From assembly GCF_964019385.1 (NCBI RefSeq), contig NC_088643.1, forward strand, positions 14,947,035-15,011,034: a DNA stretch of 64,000 nucleotides. The letters run 5' to 3'. The DNA is from Sycon ciliatum. Lineage: Eukaryota > Porifera > Calcarea > Leucosolenida > Sycettidae. Both the position numbers and the translations under genes were made by a program. Under the pieces are notes generated by a model that made no database searches, was not told where the DNA came from, and worked only from the letters and a program-made list of their open reading frames with translations. This document shows positions 42,446 to 53,900 of the stretch, piece after piece. How positions within the stretch are numbered: the stretch's first letter is position 1; each line of letters opens with the position of its first letter.

Positions 42446-44232
42446 TTGTGGGCCGTCTTATTTTGCAAGGCTCTATCTCTGATAAAACTACGCGAATGGG
42501 CGGACAGATGGTGTTTCTATAGGCCAGGAAGAAACCACGAGTGTCCGCACTGTGACCAAGTCCAAATGGGCCGCCAAAGCCAGGGCTCGAAATTGCATCC
42601 TGACAGGCAATGCGGACCATGTGTAGCCTGCCAAGATGTTCCCCTTGATGGCAGATATGCCCACCCCGAGACCACGCAATGCTGGGAATATGCACATCAT
42701 CCTACAATACCACGAAATGCATGTATCTGCAAGAAATGCATGAAAAGGCTCATAAATCATTCAGCAGAGCCAATGCCTGTCACCGACAACGTGCAGCCTA
42801 CAGAAGCAATGCCTGCACTTGCGGCAGCAGCAGCAGCACCACCAACACCTGTACCCGTACTCGCAACAACACCAGACTGCTCAGAGATGGTTGTGACTTG
42901 CCACGGCATGTCACAGTTTCATTACAAGCAGTAGAGCTGGCCGAGAAGCTTAACGTGAAAGTAAACTTAAACGATCAGCCAGCGGGTCTCTGCAACCGGC
43001 ATAACATGCAGCTCCATGACAGCAACAGGCCCACATGCACCATGTGCAGCGCACAAATAAGGGGTGTTAATTAAGCTTAAATGTCCGAACGTCGGAGCTG
43101 TTCAACGTCAGCTGCACGCTGAGCGTGGTCTTACGGTCACCGCGGATAGTGCTTTTTGCCTAGCCTGTTATAAAGGCCAACTGGATATGGTGGACAGTCA
43201 GACTACTGACTTCAAGCTGGAGAGCCTGATGCAGAGTAGAACAGACGAAATGCACCAGTGCACCTCACCCGAGGAGTCCGCATTGCTGGCAACAGCAAGA
43301 TTCGTCTGTCTTGCATTCCTCGAGAACCGTTCTCTTCTTCTGGCAACGGCTGCTGATTTCTTCACCTCTTCTTTACCATCCATCAACTGCAACAACCGGT
43401 GGCTACTGTCCAGCCTTATTTCGAAGCTTGGCGCTCATCTCAGCCATGGGTCATATGGTACCAGTAATAAACGAGGTACGCTCCTGTACCGTACAGGTGT
43501 GACACAGTTCTGTGCTTATACAATTCCCTCGCCGTTGCACGATCCCAGACCCTGAAACACAGAGCACAAAATAAAACCCAGCACACACAGCACACAAGCC
43601 AACCCAGTGGCCCATCATCCTTTGTGTCAGAGCTGTCGGCTGCAATGCGCTCACAAATCAAAAGTCAAGCACAAGAATTCAAACACAAAGAGCATAACGT
43701 TCTAACTCCACTGTCGGAAATGAAGCTGGACGCAATGGTGGATAGTGTGGACAGTGAGTTGTGGGGAAACATTTGGCTGATGGTGTACGGCCAATCAAAG
43801 TCAGAAAGAAGTCAAGCATCCAACCACCGTGCAAAGAGGATCAGGTGCTTGTTTGTGCTATCATGCATGATGCATGCAAGCACACCAGCATGCACTTACC
43901 CTTTCCAGCTTGTTCTTTCGGACTTTGTGGATGCACATAGCAATTCCAGCGAGCTCATGCGAGTACTAGCTCTCGGCGCAACAGCAGGTGTCGACTCCTA
44001 CAAACGATATCAAAAGACCATCATTGATAAGAAATCAGAGCTCGGAATGAACAGTGAGATACCTCACGCAAAGTTCTCCATTGCAACAGTGGATAATATC
44101 CACAAAACGAGCCAGGCGAGCGAATGTACTGCGGAGACCAATGAAGAGGCTTTCATGGTACATCTATTCAGAGCATCACACCAAAGCGGCCCATCAGTAG
44201 CAATATTGTTGCGTGAAACAACATACATGTAG
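42446..44232 (+). pseudogene. frameshifted Cys-rich gene of the 3.4-kb element
   Basis: The first block has Cys pairs CPHC, CGPCVAC and CICKKC typical of zinc-binding modules. A second block in another frame (LCNRHNMQLHDSN, CTMCSAQ) and a third (CLACYKGQLDMV, SPEESALLATARFVC) follow. A fourth, from 43624, encodes FSIATVDNIHKTSQ. The VDNI segment resembles a conserved motif of large cnidarian/sponge proteins like the decayed gene near 33 kb. Three or more frame changes mean a pseudogene or several short introns. Confidence 0.5.
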
Positions 44233-44604
44233 ACTGAGTGCCACATCAAGGATTCCACTGTGCATCACAGCCTGCCAACACGAGTGAGCCACAGGGTATG
44301 CGAGGCAGGCTGAGGTCCCGTGCAAGAACAATGATTGAAGGCAGAAGCCACAAGTCGACCATTAGAGCACGCAGAGACACTTACCTACACCCCAATTACA
44401 GCTGGATGATGCCGTTCAGCCTGATTGGCCCACTGGACCTACAGTAGTGTAGTGCTGTTGATGACGAGCGCACAAGACCATCTACAGAAAGCACAGAGAA
44501 TCCAGAAAATATGGCAAAAACCTGTGACACAACTATCACACATGATCAAGATAAGGTTGCAAGTACAGAATGTTCAGTATGCAACACCCAACCAGCGCCA
44601 GATG

Positions 44605-44672
44605 TGCGCGCGTGCGTGTGTGTGGTGTGTGTGTGTGCGCGCGCATGCGCGTGTGTGTGCATATGTGTGTGA
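44605..44672. repeat. GT/GC alternating tract
   Basis: Alternating GTGTGT and GCGCGC run, a second potential Z-DNA tract. Confidence 0.85.
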
Positions 44673-45542
44673 TGCAGCTGAATTCCAAGACACATGCTCT
44701 CACAATGCATTCGCATATGCTGCGGACGCTGAGTCTCCAGCTCTTGCTTTTCTTTCAGGCCCTGCACTTCTGTGCAGTTGTGCTAAACTACATAAAAAGT
44801 TTCTTTGACTATGAACTCCATCTATAATGTAATGAACGTCCTACCATGGTACATACAAAAGAAACTGTTCAACAGACTACCTTCAGCCAGAACTTTAGCA
44901 AACTAGATTAGCAGCCAGGAGTACTGCTGGATTTTGATTAAAATCTGGACCCCAACCACACGACTTACATAGAAATTCCGTTTAGATGTCGAAGACACAA
45001 CAGCAAGGGGACTAGTTTGCAATGTCGAGATGCCCAAGGAAAATAAGCAGCCAAAACGTCCTTGTTCAAGCACAATTACTTTAGTGCAAAATTCCACACA
45101 ATTCGACATACCTTCACGAAATTGTGGGCCGCTCCATTTTGCATAGCCTGATTGGGATGTGCTTTGGGAATCTAAACCCAAATATATCTGCCTTTCGCTT
45201 AGAGCATAAGCCGAGAGTGTCCGATTATGCTATCCACTCATGCACGACAAGCAAGTTGATGGTACGATTACGACGAAAAAATATGTAGTGCAAACACAGG
45301 TCTTCATGGTCTACAGTTGGGCGCAACGAACCTCAGCTAAAGTGCCATAGAGGACAAAGGGACATACCTCAGCAGCAAACCAAGTAATGGACAAGGATTC
45401 CTCCAGCACACGCCAGTTCAGGTCCAAATAAGGTTGCAAAATACCAACAAAACAATTGTGTCGTCGTCATCTTTTTGCACCTCGATTTTTCCCGCGGTTG
45501 CAAATAAAAAACAGGCTACTCAAGGGCTTGGCGCACGGACTG

Positions 45543-46177
45543 CTACATGCAATGAAGAGCTATGAGTTGTCAAAACTAGAAAAGCCAGCTAATGACAGTT
45601 CTGTAACCCGCCTAATAAGGTACTGCTAAGACGGTACTAACTGCAAACCAGAATACTCCTGCTTAGTAAATATCAGGGGGTCGGGGCCGGGTATACGGTA
45701 CGACGGCAGCTTTGAAGCTGCTGAGCGACGATACTCACGACGAAATGGCTCCAAAAGCAGAACGAGCAGTGCTAGCAGGTGGGACCACAAGCAAGTTACT
45801 TCGGCCTCCTCGAGTGCGGGTTGAGGGCATGACAGCGAAAAAGGACTGAAGTAGGGTGCTACATGCAATGAAGAGCTATGAGTTGTCAAAACTAGAAAAG
45901 CCAACTAATGACAGTTCTGTAACCCGCCTAATAAGGTACTGCTAAGACGGTACTAACTGCAAACCAGAATACTCCTGCTACTAAATATCAGGGGGGTCGG
46001 GGCCGGGTATACGGTACGACGGCAGCTTTGAAGCTGCTGAGCGACGACACTCACGACGAAATGGCTCCAAAAGCAGAACGAGCAGTGCTAGCAGGTGGGA
46101 CCACAAGCAAGTTACTTCGGCCTCCTCGAGTGCGGGTTGAGGGCATGACAGCGAAAAAGGACTGAAGTAGGGTGCTA
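45543..46177 (+). repeat. two tandem ~317-bp repeat units
   Basis: Units 45543-45859 and 45860-46177 are nearly identical. Each runs from CTACATGCAATGAAGAGC through GACAGTTCTG, a short TIR-like segment and GGTATACGGTACG to AGTAGGGTG. Each contains the 34-codon frame MAPKAERAVLAGG... at 45745 and 46061. They preserve the empty sites of the two flanking transposons. Confidence 0.85.
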
Positions 46178-46262
46178 CATGCGTCATGCAAACATCGCCA
46201 GAATGGGGCAGATAAAACAAAACAATCATATTCATGTGCACAGTAACCTGTAGATCACATAC

Positions 46263-47515
46263 ATGCATTCGCCGTCCGCAGCTGCAGCATACCAAATAGA
46301 TGGGGCTCCTCTCAACGGTACCGATGTGCTGAAACATCTGGGAATTCGCTTCACCGCTAATCTGAACTTCTACCAGCATTACATAGTTAGTACAGCTCAA
46401 GTCATATCCCCGCCTGATGTGTGTCCAGTTCCGTTCAGCGACCACTGTGCTATTGCAACCAAGATTTGTGTTAAACCAGTGCCGACAGCATTGCCTTCTC
46501 AGCGACTTTATCGAAACTTCAAGAGAATGGACTTGGTATCACTTCGTATGGATATTTCTTGCGCCAACCTCTGTGAACTTCGTGGGTCCTGCGACGACAT
46601 GTGGCAACAGTGGCTGACTAAGGTTGTGCCCATTCTTGATGCTCATGCTCCATTGCGCCACGCGTCTTCCCGACCAAGACAGCATTCACCATGGGTCAAT
46701 GAACATTTGTTCCTGTTCACAGTTGATACGACGACGTAACCACGCTCATCGGAAATGGCTGCAATCTAAGTGCCAGACTGATTACGATGCGTTTAAAGAA
46801 GCCAGGCGTATCTTGACGCGTATGAACCGTGAATTGAAGACGAATTTTTTCAGTCTAAGTTCACCAGTGTTCAAGGTAATCCCAGGAAAACGTGGAAGGT
46901 TTTGAACGAGTTATCCGGAAGACAACGTGTTCAATCCATTCCCAATGCTCTGCAAGCAACATTGGGTGTGTATTTGCTGATGTTGTCAGTGATCAACAAC
47001 GAGCACCTGAACTGTGTCTTCCACAGGGCCCAGTGGGACCTAAGGGTTTTACATCATTCAGTTCGGTGTCAATAGGTTGTGTGCGTAAACTGTTGGATTC
47101 CTTGGACACCAGCAAAGCGACAGGCAGTGATGGAATACCCGCATTTCTTCTGAAGTCCTGCGCTGATTTGCTAGCTCCCTCCTTAACATTGATATTTAAT
47201 GCATCTCTTGCTGTTGGTTCTGTGCCGGACGGCATGAAGTTGGCACATGTGACGCCGGTATTCAAGGCTGGAAATCCTCAAGATCCGGGAAATTATCGCC
47301 CTGTGTCTCTCCTGCCAATTGTGTCGAAGCTGTTAGAACGAATTGTCCATAGACAACTATCCTCATTTCTGGACAAGGAGAATTTGTACCCTCCCTGTCA
47401 GTTTGGCTTTAGACGTCAACATTCAACGGAAGACGCTCTAGTTTTCATCACGGACACGTTTGTTCGCGCTCGCGATGCCGGACAAATTACTGGTGCATTG
47501 ATAAAAAAGCATTGA
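46263..47515 (+). pseudogene. chimeric non-LTR element fragment
   Basis: The first ~40 codons (PLNGTDVLKHLGIRFTANLN) are RT thumb sequence. After about 46386 the protein becomes endonuclease C-terminus (PFSDHCAIATK). From about 47040 comes the start of an RT: ATGSDGIPAFLLKSCADLL, NYRPVSLLPIVSKLLERIV, FGFRRQHSTEDALV. It stops before the catalytic motif. Frames shift at least twice. The thumb-then-endonuclease order implies two copies fused head to tail. Confidence 0.7.
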
Positions 47516-47856
47516 TAAAAAGTAAAAAAAGGACCAAGAAACTACAAGTTCACTATAATGTCCACTAACATCAACAGTTGTAACAGGAAGCCGAGTGGTA
47601 GGCGCGGTGTAATCAACAAGAGTTAGTTTTATTCTTCTCTTCTCTCAGGTACACACCTGGGATATAGTTATTAGTGAAAGAAGAAGCGGCAAATAAATAA
47701 CTTTCTCTCCGGTGCACACCTAGAGGTTGACTACTTCTTCTTCGAGTTAGCTTTGTCGTTGCTATCTAATCTCATCAAAACAGAAATGCGCAACAGCCTT
47801 TATGCTACAGACGCCATACGCTTACATACGGAGATACGGTGCGAATTACTTTCCTT

Positions 47857-48121
47857 CGTCTTCTTCTTCTTCTTCTTCTTCTTCTTCTTCTTCTTCTTCT
47901 TCTTCTTCTTCTTCTTCTTCTTCTTCTTCTTCTTCTTCTTCTTCTTCTTCTTCTTCTTCTTCTTCTTCTTCTTCTTCTTCTTCTTCTTCTTCTTCTTCTT
48001 CTTCTTCTTCTTCTTCTTCTTCTTCTTCTTCTTCTTCTTCTTCTTCTTCTTCTTCTTCTTCTTCTTCTTCTTCTTCTTCTTCTTCTTCTTCTTCTTCTTC
48101 TTCTTCTTCTTCTTCTTCTTC
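47857..48121. repeat. (TTC)n microsatellite, ~265 bp
   Basis: About 88 uninterrupted TTC triplets. All reading frames through it are homopolymeric and meaningless. It is preceded by GGTGCGAATTACTTTCC, also found at the 3' ends of the R2-like copies. Confidence 0.97.
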
Positions 48122-49388
48122 TCCTCTTTGTCAGCGGACATCAACACTGAGGCACATTCTCACCGCCTGCCCTTCCTCACTCCATCAAGGAAGGTACACG
48201 TGGCGCCATGACAACGTCCTGAAACAGATCAGTAAATTCATGACAGAAGTAGTATCAGCAAAGCAAAAGTCGCCACTAATGGTACATACATTACCTTCTG
48301 TAAACCGGGTCAAAACATCCCCCATGGCCAGTTACCTCAGCGGAAAGGTCTGAGCGATGGTTTTTTGTCAGGATCACATGATTGGCAGCTTCTTTCAGAT
48401 CTGGACGAGAGGCTAGTATTCCCACACTTTATTGCACCTACCACGTGTCGTCCAGACATAGTTCTCTTCTCGAAGAAATTGAGAAGGGTTCTTTGGCTGG
48501 AACTCACGGTGTGTAGCGAAGACCGCATCATCCAGTCCAGGGAGAAGAAGCTGTCACGGTATCGCCACCTCAAACAGGAGTGTATGAAGAATGGCTGGGA
48601 AGTCGAGGCCCTCACAGCGGAGGTGGGAGCTAGAGGAGCCATTTCCAGCAGCCTGGACGGTTTGGCACGGGCATTGGGCGGTTGTAAGGAAAAACAGCGC
48701 CAATTAAGAAGGAACTGCAGAAACGCAGCACTAAATTCCAGCTACGTTATCTGGCTGAGGCGACGTGAGAAGGCTTGGCGCGACTGGCCACTGTTTTAAA
48801 GGTCCCCGAGAGGCAGTTTGTTGGCACTTGGTTGGCGGACAGCCACCCAGCGAGGATAGTTGGGTACCCTTCAAATCTTGGTTTTAACTCGCCACACCGG
48901 CTTCTAAAGGGCCGGGGGTGGGTGTTCGCCAACCAAGTCGAGCTTTCGTTCGTTTTTTTCTTCGTTTTTCTAGTCTACTTGCTTGTGCTGCGCCGCGCTG
49001 GAGCGAGTCTATCAGTAGATGCTTTCGCCGCTTAGAGCTACTATTGCACAAAGCCACAACACTGCGCGCTGCCATTCGCTGTATGCTTTCGCTGCACCAA
49101 GCTGCTGTTAAGCTGCACGACGCCACAACACAAATTCACTACAACAGTCTCGTCCACAACTTCACTACAACAGTCTCGTCCATATTGCACTACGCTGAGC
49201 ACTGGCCTGCTCCCGCTCTGAAGAGCTTTTTAGCCTTCACCGCTTTTGCTCAACCCCAGGCATTGGCCCACAGTGGCATCCGCTTCCTTTTTCTTTTTCT
49301 TTTCTCCTTTTACTTTCTCCGTCACTGCCTAAAAAACAGTCGAGACGGTTTTTTACCCACCAGTTTTTATTGGTGCGAATTGCTTTCC
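48122..49388 (+). mobile_element. R2-like retrotransposon copy A (5'-truncated)
   Basis: Begins abruptly after (TTC)n within the CCHC zinc finger (LCQRTSTLRHILTACP) and runs through the restriction-like endonuclease to a stop at 48799. A ~590-bp 3' tail ending GGTGCGAATTGCTTTCC follows, then a short TTC run. A deletion of ~20 bp near 48270 relative to copy C shifts the frame, so it is a pseudogene. Confidence 0.82.
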
Positions 49389-49408
49389 TTCTTCTTCTTC
49401 TTCTTCTT

Positions 49409-51394
49409 GTTTCAAAATACCCTAAGAAAATGCAGGAACAAGTCAGCTCCTGGTTCAAACGGTATTCCGTACATAATCTGGAAACGATGCAAATGCCTGC
49501 TTTTCAGCATCTTCGAAACAGTTTGGAAGACTGGTGTCATCCCGCGATCTTGGCAGTGCGCCTCCGTTACACTAATTGCTAAAAGTGACAGTGTGTCAGA
49601 TCCAGCAAAGTTCCGACCAATCGCTCTCTCCAACTGCGATGGTAAGATCTTCTTTGCCATGCTGTCCAAGATACTAACTCGCCATATGTTGGTGAATGAG
49701 TATTTTGATGGCATGACACAGAAAGGTTTCCTGCAGGGAATGTCAGGCTGTGTGGAGCATGCTACTTTGTGTAGCGAAGCCATGAAAGACTCGAAGAGGA
49801 ACAAGCGCTCCATAGCCATTGTGTGGATAGACCTAAAGAACGCGTTCGGATCAGTAAAGCACAATTTAATTCAAGCGGCATTGCATCGGTACCATATCCC
49901 ACTGAAAATCCCACTGAAAATCAGAAGACTTGTATTTTCTTACTACGAACATCTCACTGCTTCCGTACGAAAGCCCCAGACCCGGACGTTCCGGTACAGT
50001 ATCGGTGTGTTTCAGGGATGCCCACTGTCCCCAGTACTGTTCAATATTACCTTCCAAGTCCTCCTCGATGCCCTCCAGGCAAAACCCCTACAGGCACTTT
50101 CATACAATTTCAAGCAGACGGATATCACTGCTTCTAACACTGGTTTCGCAGATGATTTAGCCGTTTTTAGTAACAGAACCCATGGCGCACAAAAGAAACT
50201 AGATGTTGTGGACAAGTTTTTGTCCTGGTCTCCAATGAAAGCTGCCCCGCATAAATGCAGGACCTACGCGGCGAAACTAATCAACAAGTACACCTGTTTC
50301 GACCCCGGCCTTACAATATCCGGCAAGGATGTACCGCCGCTAAATGGTCGGCAATTCAAATTTCTCGGGAGAAATTTGACGGACAATATGAAAGAGGAGG
50401 AACAACGCAAAGATCTCGTTGACCTTACTAGATACCTCTTAAAACTGGTGCATGAAACCCACCTTGTCGGTCACCAGCAACTCTGGCTCTATCAACATCT
50501 GATCATCCCGAAAAAATCATGGCACCGAGAGATACTTGACCTGCGTTACAGTTTTGCCAAAATGCTTCATCACATCAGCCTCTCCTTTATTAAAAAGTGG
50601 GCAGGCCTACCCAAGGCTGCAAACACCGGGTGGGAGCTAGAGGAGCCATTTCCAGCAGCCTGGACGGTTTGGCACGGGCATTGGGCTGTTGTAAGGAAAA
50701 GCAGCGCCAATTAAGAAGGAACTGCAGAAACGCAGCACTAAATTCCAGCTACGTTATCTGGCTGAGGCGACGTGAGAAGGCTTGGCGCGACTGGCCACTG
50801 TTTTAAAAGTCCCCGAGAGGCAGTTTGTTGGCACTTGGTTGGCGGACAGCCACCCAGCGAGGATAGTTGGGTACCCTTCAAATCTTGGTTTTAACTCGCC
50901 ACACCGGCTTCTAAAGGGCCGGGGGTGGGTGTTCGCCAACCAAGTCGAGCTTTCGTTAGTGTTTTTTTTTCGTTTTTCTAGTTTACTTGCTTGTGCTGCG
51001 CCGCGCTGGAGCGAGTCTATCAGTAGATGCTTTCGCCGCATAGAGCTACTATTGCACAAAGCCACAACACTGCGCGCTGCCATTCGCTGTATGCTTTCGC
51101 TGCACCAAGCTGCTGTTTAGCTGCACGACGCCACAACACAACTTCACTACAACAGTCTCGTCCACAACTTCACTACAAGAGTCTCGTCCATATTGCACTA
51201 CGCTGAGCACTGGCCTGCTCCCGCTCTGAAGAGCTTTTTAGCCTTCACCGTTTTTGCTCAACCTCAGGCATTGGCCCACAGTGGCATCCGCTTCCTTTTT
51301 CTTTTTCTTTTCTCCTTTTACTTTCTCCGTCACTGCCTAAAAAACAGTCGAGACGGTTTTTTACCCACCAGTTTTTATTGGTGCGAATTACTTT
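49409..51394 (+). mobile_element. R2-like retrotransposon copy B (5'-truncated, internal deletion)
   Basis: Starts directly after (TTC)7 within the RT and ends with the shared 3' tail and a second TTC tract (to about 51456). Compared with copy C, about 1 kb encoding the zinc finger and endonuclease core is deleted at about 50630, joining AACACCG to GTGGGAGCTAG. Confidence 0.82.
49412..50714 (+). pseudogene. R2-like reverse transcriptase domain (copy B)
   Basis: 434 codons with RT motifs: SAPGSNGIPYIIWKR, KFRPIALSNCDGKIF, VWIDLKNAFGSV, GVFQGCPLSPVLFN (PQG is usual), catalytic FADDLAVF and the thumb FKFLGRNLTD. The end, after KAANTG, is out of frame because of the deletion, which replaces the endonuclease with an unrelated short tail. 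Confidence 0.82.
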
Positions 51395-51456
51395 CCTTCT
51401 TCTTCTTCTTCTTCTTCTTCTTCTTCTTCTTCTTCTTCTTCTTCTTCTTCTTCTTC
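51395..51456. repeat. (TTC)n tract between copies B and C
   Basis: About 20 TTC triplets directly joining the 3' end of copy B to the truncated 5' end of copy C. Confidence 0.95.
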
Positions 51457-53400
51457 TGATCATCCCGAAAATATCATGGCACCTAGAGATACTTGACCTG
51501 TGTTACAGTTTTGCCAAAATGCTTCATCACATCAGCCTCTCCTTTATTAAAAAGTGGGCAGGCCTACCCAAGGCTGCAAACACCGCCATCCTCTTCACCG
51601 GAAATCGAGAAAGGCCAGGCCTCCGGCTCATGTGTATCACAACACTATGGAAGCAGCAGCAAACTATTAAATGGCACATTATCAAGCACAGCAAAGACCA
51701 CAACATCGCTCAACTGTATTGCCATCACAGAAAACAAGAACAAACGTTCACCCGTAGGTTCTCGCCGGTTGTGGAATTGGAATGTGCCGAAGCGGCCGTA
51801 TGGGACACGCCTGCTTCGCGACCGCCCAGAGCCGGACTGGGTTTCGTGACACCAAAAGCACGCGTGGTAAAACCAAGGAAACAAATCCTCAATACAATCA
51901 GAGAAGGCGACTGCCAGGAGCAGCTCCGGCACCTAAAGGGCCTACAAATGCAAGGGGCCTGGTCCAAATGGGCAGACACAATGTTCGAGGACATGACATG
52001 GCGGGAACTCCTATACGAGGGCTATGGAAGGACGATATCGTTCCAAATGAACGCGATACTTAATACTCTGCCTTCGCCTGACAATCTAAGACGATGGGGC
52101 AACTCTGTTGTGGACCAGAATTGCCCTCTTTGTCAGCGGACATCAACACTGAGGCACATTCTCACCGCCTGCCCTTCCTCACTCCATCAAGGAAGGTACA
52201 CGTGGCGCCATGACAACGTCCTGAAACAAATCAGTAAATTCATGACAGAAGTAGTATCAGCAAAGCAAAAGTCTTCAAATACCAAGCAAACTCCCACTAA
52301 TGGTACATACATTACCTTCTGTAAACCGGGTCAAAACATCCCCCATGGCGAGTTACCTCAGCGGAAAGGTCTGAGTGATGGTTTTTTGTCAGGATCACAT
52401 GATTGGCAGCTTCTTTCAGATCTGGACGAGAGGCTAGTATTCCCACACTTTATTGCACCTACAACGTGTCGTCCAGACATAGTTCTCTTCTCGAAGAAAT
52501 TGAGAATGGTTCTTTGGCTGGAACTCACGGTGTTTAGCGAAGACCGCATCATCCAGTCCAGGGAGAAGAAGCTGTCACGGTATCGCCACCTCAAACAGGA
52601 GTGTATGAAGAATGGCTGGGAAGTTGAGGCCCTCACAGCGGAGGTGGGAGCTAGAGGAGCCATTTCCAGCAGCCTGGACGGTTTGGCACGAGCAATGGGC
52701 TGTTGTAAGGAAAAGCAGCGCCAATTAAGAAGGAACTGCAGAAACGGAGCACTAAATTCCAGCTACGTTATCTGGCTGAGGCGACGTGAGAAGGCTTGGC
52801 GCGACTGGCCACTGTTTTAAACGTCCCCGAGAGGCAGTTTGTTTGCACTTGGTTGGCGGACAGCCACCCAGCGAGGATAGTTGGGTACCCTTCAAATCTT
52901 GGTTTTAACTCGCCACACCGGCTTCTAAAGGGCCGGGGGTGGGTGTTCGCCAACCAAGTCGAGCTTTCGTTAGTTTTTTTTTCGTTTTTCTAGTTTACTT
53001 GCTTGTGCTGCGCCGCGCTGGAGCGAGTCTATCAGTAGATGCTTTCGCCGCATAGAGCTACTATTGCAAAAAGCCACAACACTGCGCGCTGCCATTCGCT
53101 GTATGCTTTCGCTGCACCTAGCTGCTGTTTAGCTGCACGACGCCACAACACAACTTCACTACAACAGTCTCGTCCACAACTTCACTACAAGAGTCTCGTC
53201 CATATTGCACTACGCTGAGCACTGGCCTGCTCCCGCTCTGAAGAGCTTTTTAGCCTTCACCATTTTTGCTCAACCTCAGGCATTGGCCCACAGTGGCATC
53301 CGCTTCCTTTTTTCTTTTTCTTTTCTCCTTTTACTTTCTCCGTCACTGCCTAAAAAACAGTCGAGACGGTTTTTTACCCACCAGTTTTTATTGGTGCGAA
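51457..53400 (+). mobile_element. R2-like retrotransposon copy C (5'-truncated)
   Basis: Begins after (TTC)n at CTGATCATCCCG within the post-RT region, carries a full endonuclease frame to 52820 and a ~580-bp 3' tail, and ends with GGTGCGAA followed by six TTC triplets. Confidence 0.85.
51458..52820 (+). CDS. R2-like post-RT region and restriction-like endonuclease (copy C)
   Basis: About 453 codons open to the stop. After the RT thumb end (SFIKKWAGLPKAAN) comes a CCHC finger, CPLCQRTSTLRHILTAC (C-x2-C-x7-H-x4-C). It is followed by the PD-(D/E)xK-type endonuclease: RPD at TTCRPDIVLF, then 14 residues, then Glu in WLELTV. That spacing fits the R2-clade restriction-like endonuclease (R/KPD-x12-14-D/E). 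This enzyme nicks target DNA for target-primed reverse transcription. The copy is 5' truncated and cannot be autonomous. Confidence 0.85.
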
Positions 53401-53417
53401 TCTTCTTCTTCTTCTTC

Positions 53418-53900
53418 GACAAGTCATAATAGATATGAAAATGACTGTGAAATTACAGTGTACATGTAATGGAAACTTAGATCAATTTCTCCAGTTCCAA
53501 GAACTGGATAGCTCCTGATGGTTGTGTGAGAATTGCCTCCCTGAATGACGTGAAGGTACATAGCTTAGACGTGTAGCTACTCGACTGCTGTGTCTGGCAG
53601 AGCAAGCTAGCAGGAGGTGGGCGGCATCGTCAACTTACTGTTCCAGGACGGTGAGTGCAATTGGGTGAAGGTGCTGCCACAATCTGGAACAAGCACTTGG
53701 TCAGCAGGCTGCAGTGACCAGTGAGGAGCTGATTGGGGATGGTGGTCTCATGCCGGGCTAGTGTTTAGCAAATGCTGCAATGGCCGGAGGTATGCGGTTG
53801 CAGACCAAATCGAACTTCTGATACCGATAGAGGTCCTACTACTCTCGGCCAATGTCACAGCGATCTACCAGAACAATCCTTTTAGTATTTAGTTGAACAA
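53418..53900. other. unassigned region
   Basis: No gene or repeat is recognised between the last TTC run and the Penelope-like terminus. Confidence 0.4.

Larger units (their letters stand above)
42147..45542 (+). mobile_element. 3.4-kb TIR element with 4-bp target duplication
   Basis: Inverted ends CAGTCCGTGCGCCAAG extend imperfectly to a shared TTTATTTGCAACCGCGGGAAA motif (total ~65 bp). It is flanked by CTAC (42143-42146 and 45543-45546). The empty site GGGTGCTACATGC is present in neighbouring repeat units at about 45855-45868 and 46170-46182, confirming the boundaries. It contains a broken plus-strand Cys-rich gene. Superfamily unassigned. Confidence 0.82.

Noticed and set aside
47753..48353. 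Poly-Phe, poly-Ser, poly-Leu and poly-Lys frames
   Set aside because: Products of the TTC repeat, not proteins.
48918..49411. Frame extending the R2-like RT upstream through 3'-tail and TTC sequence
   Set aside because: It crosses the junction between copies A and B; the protein begins only after the TTC run.
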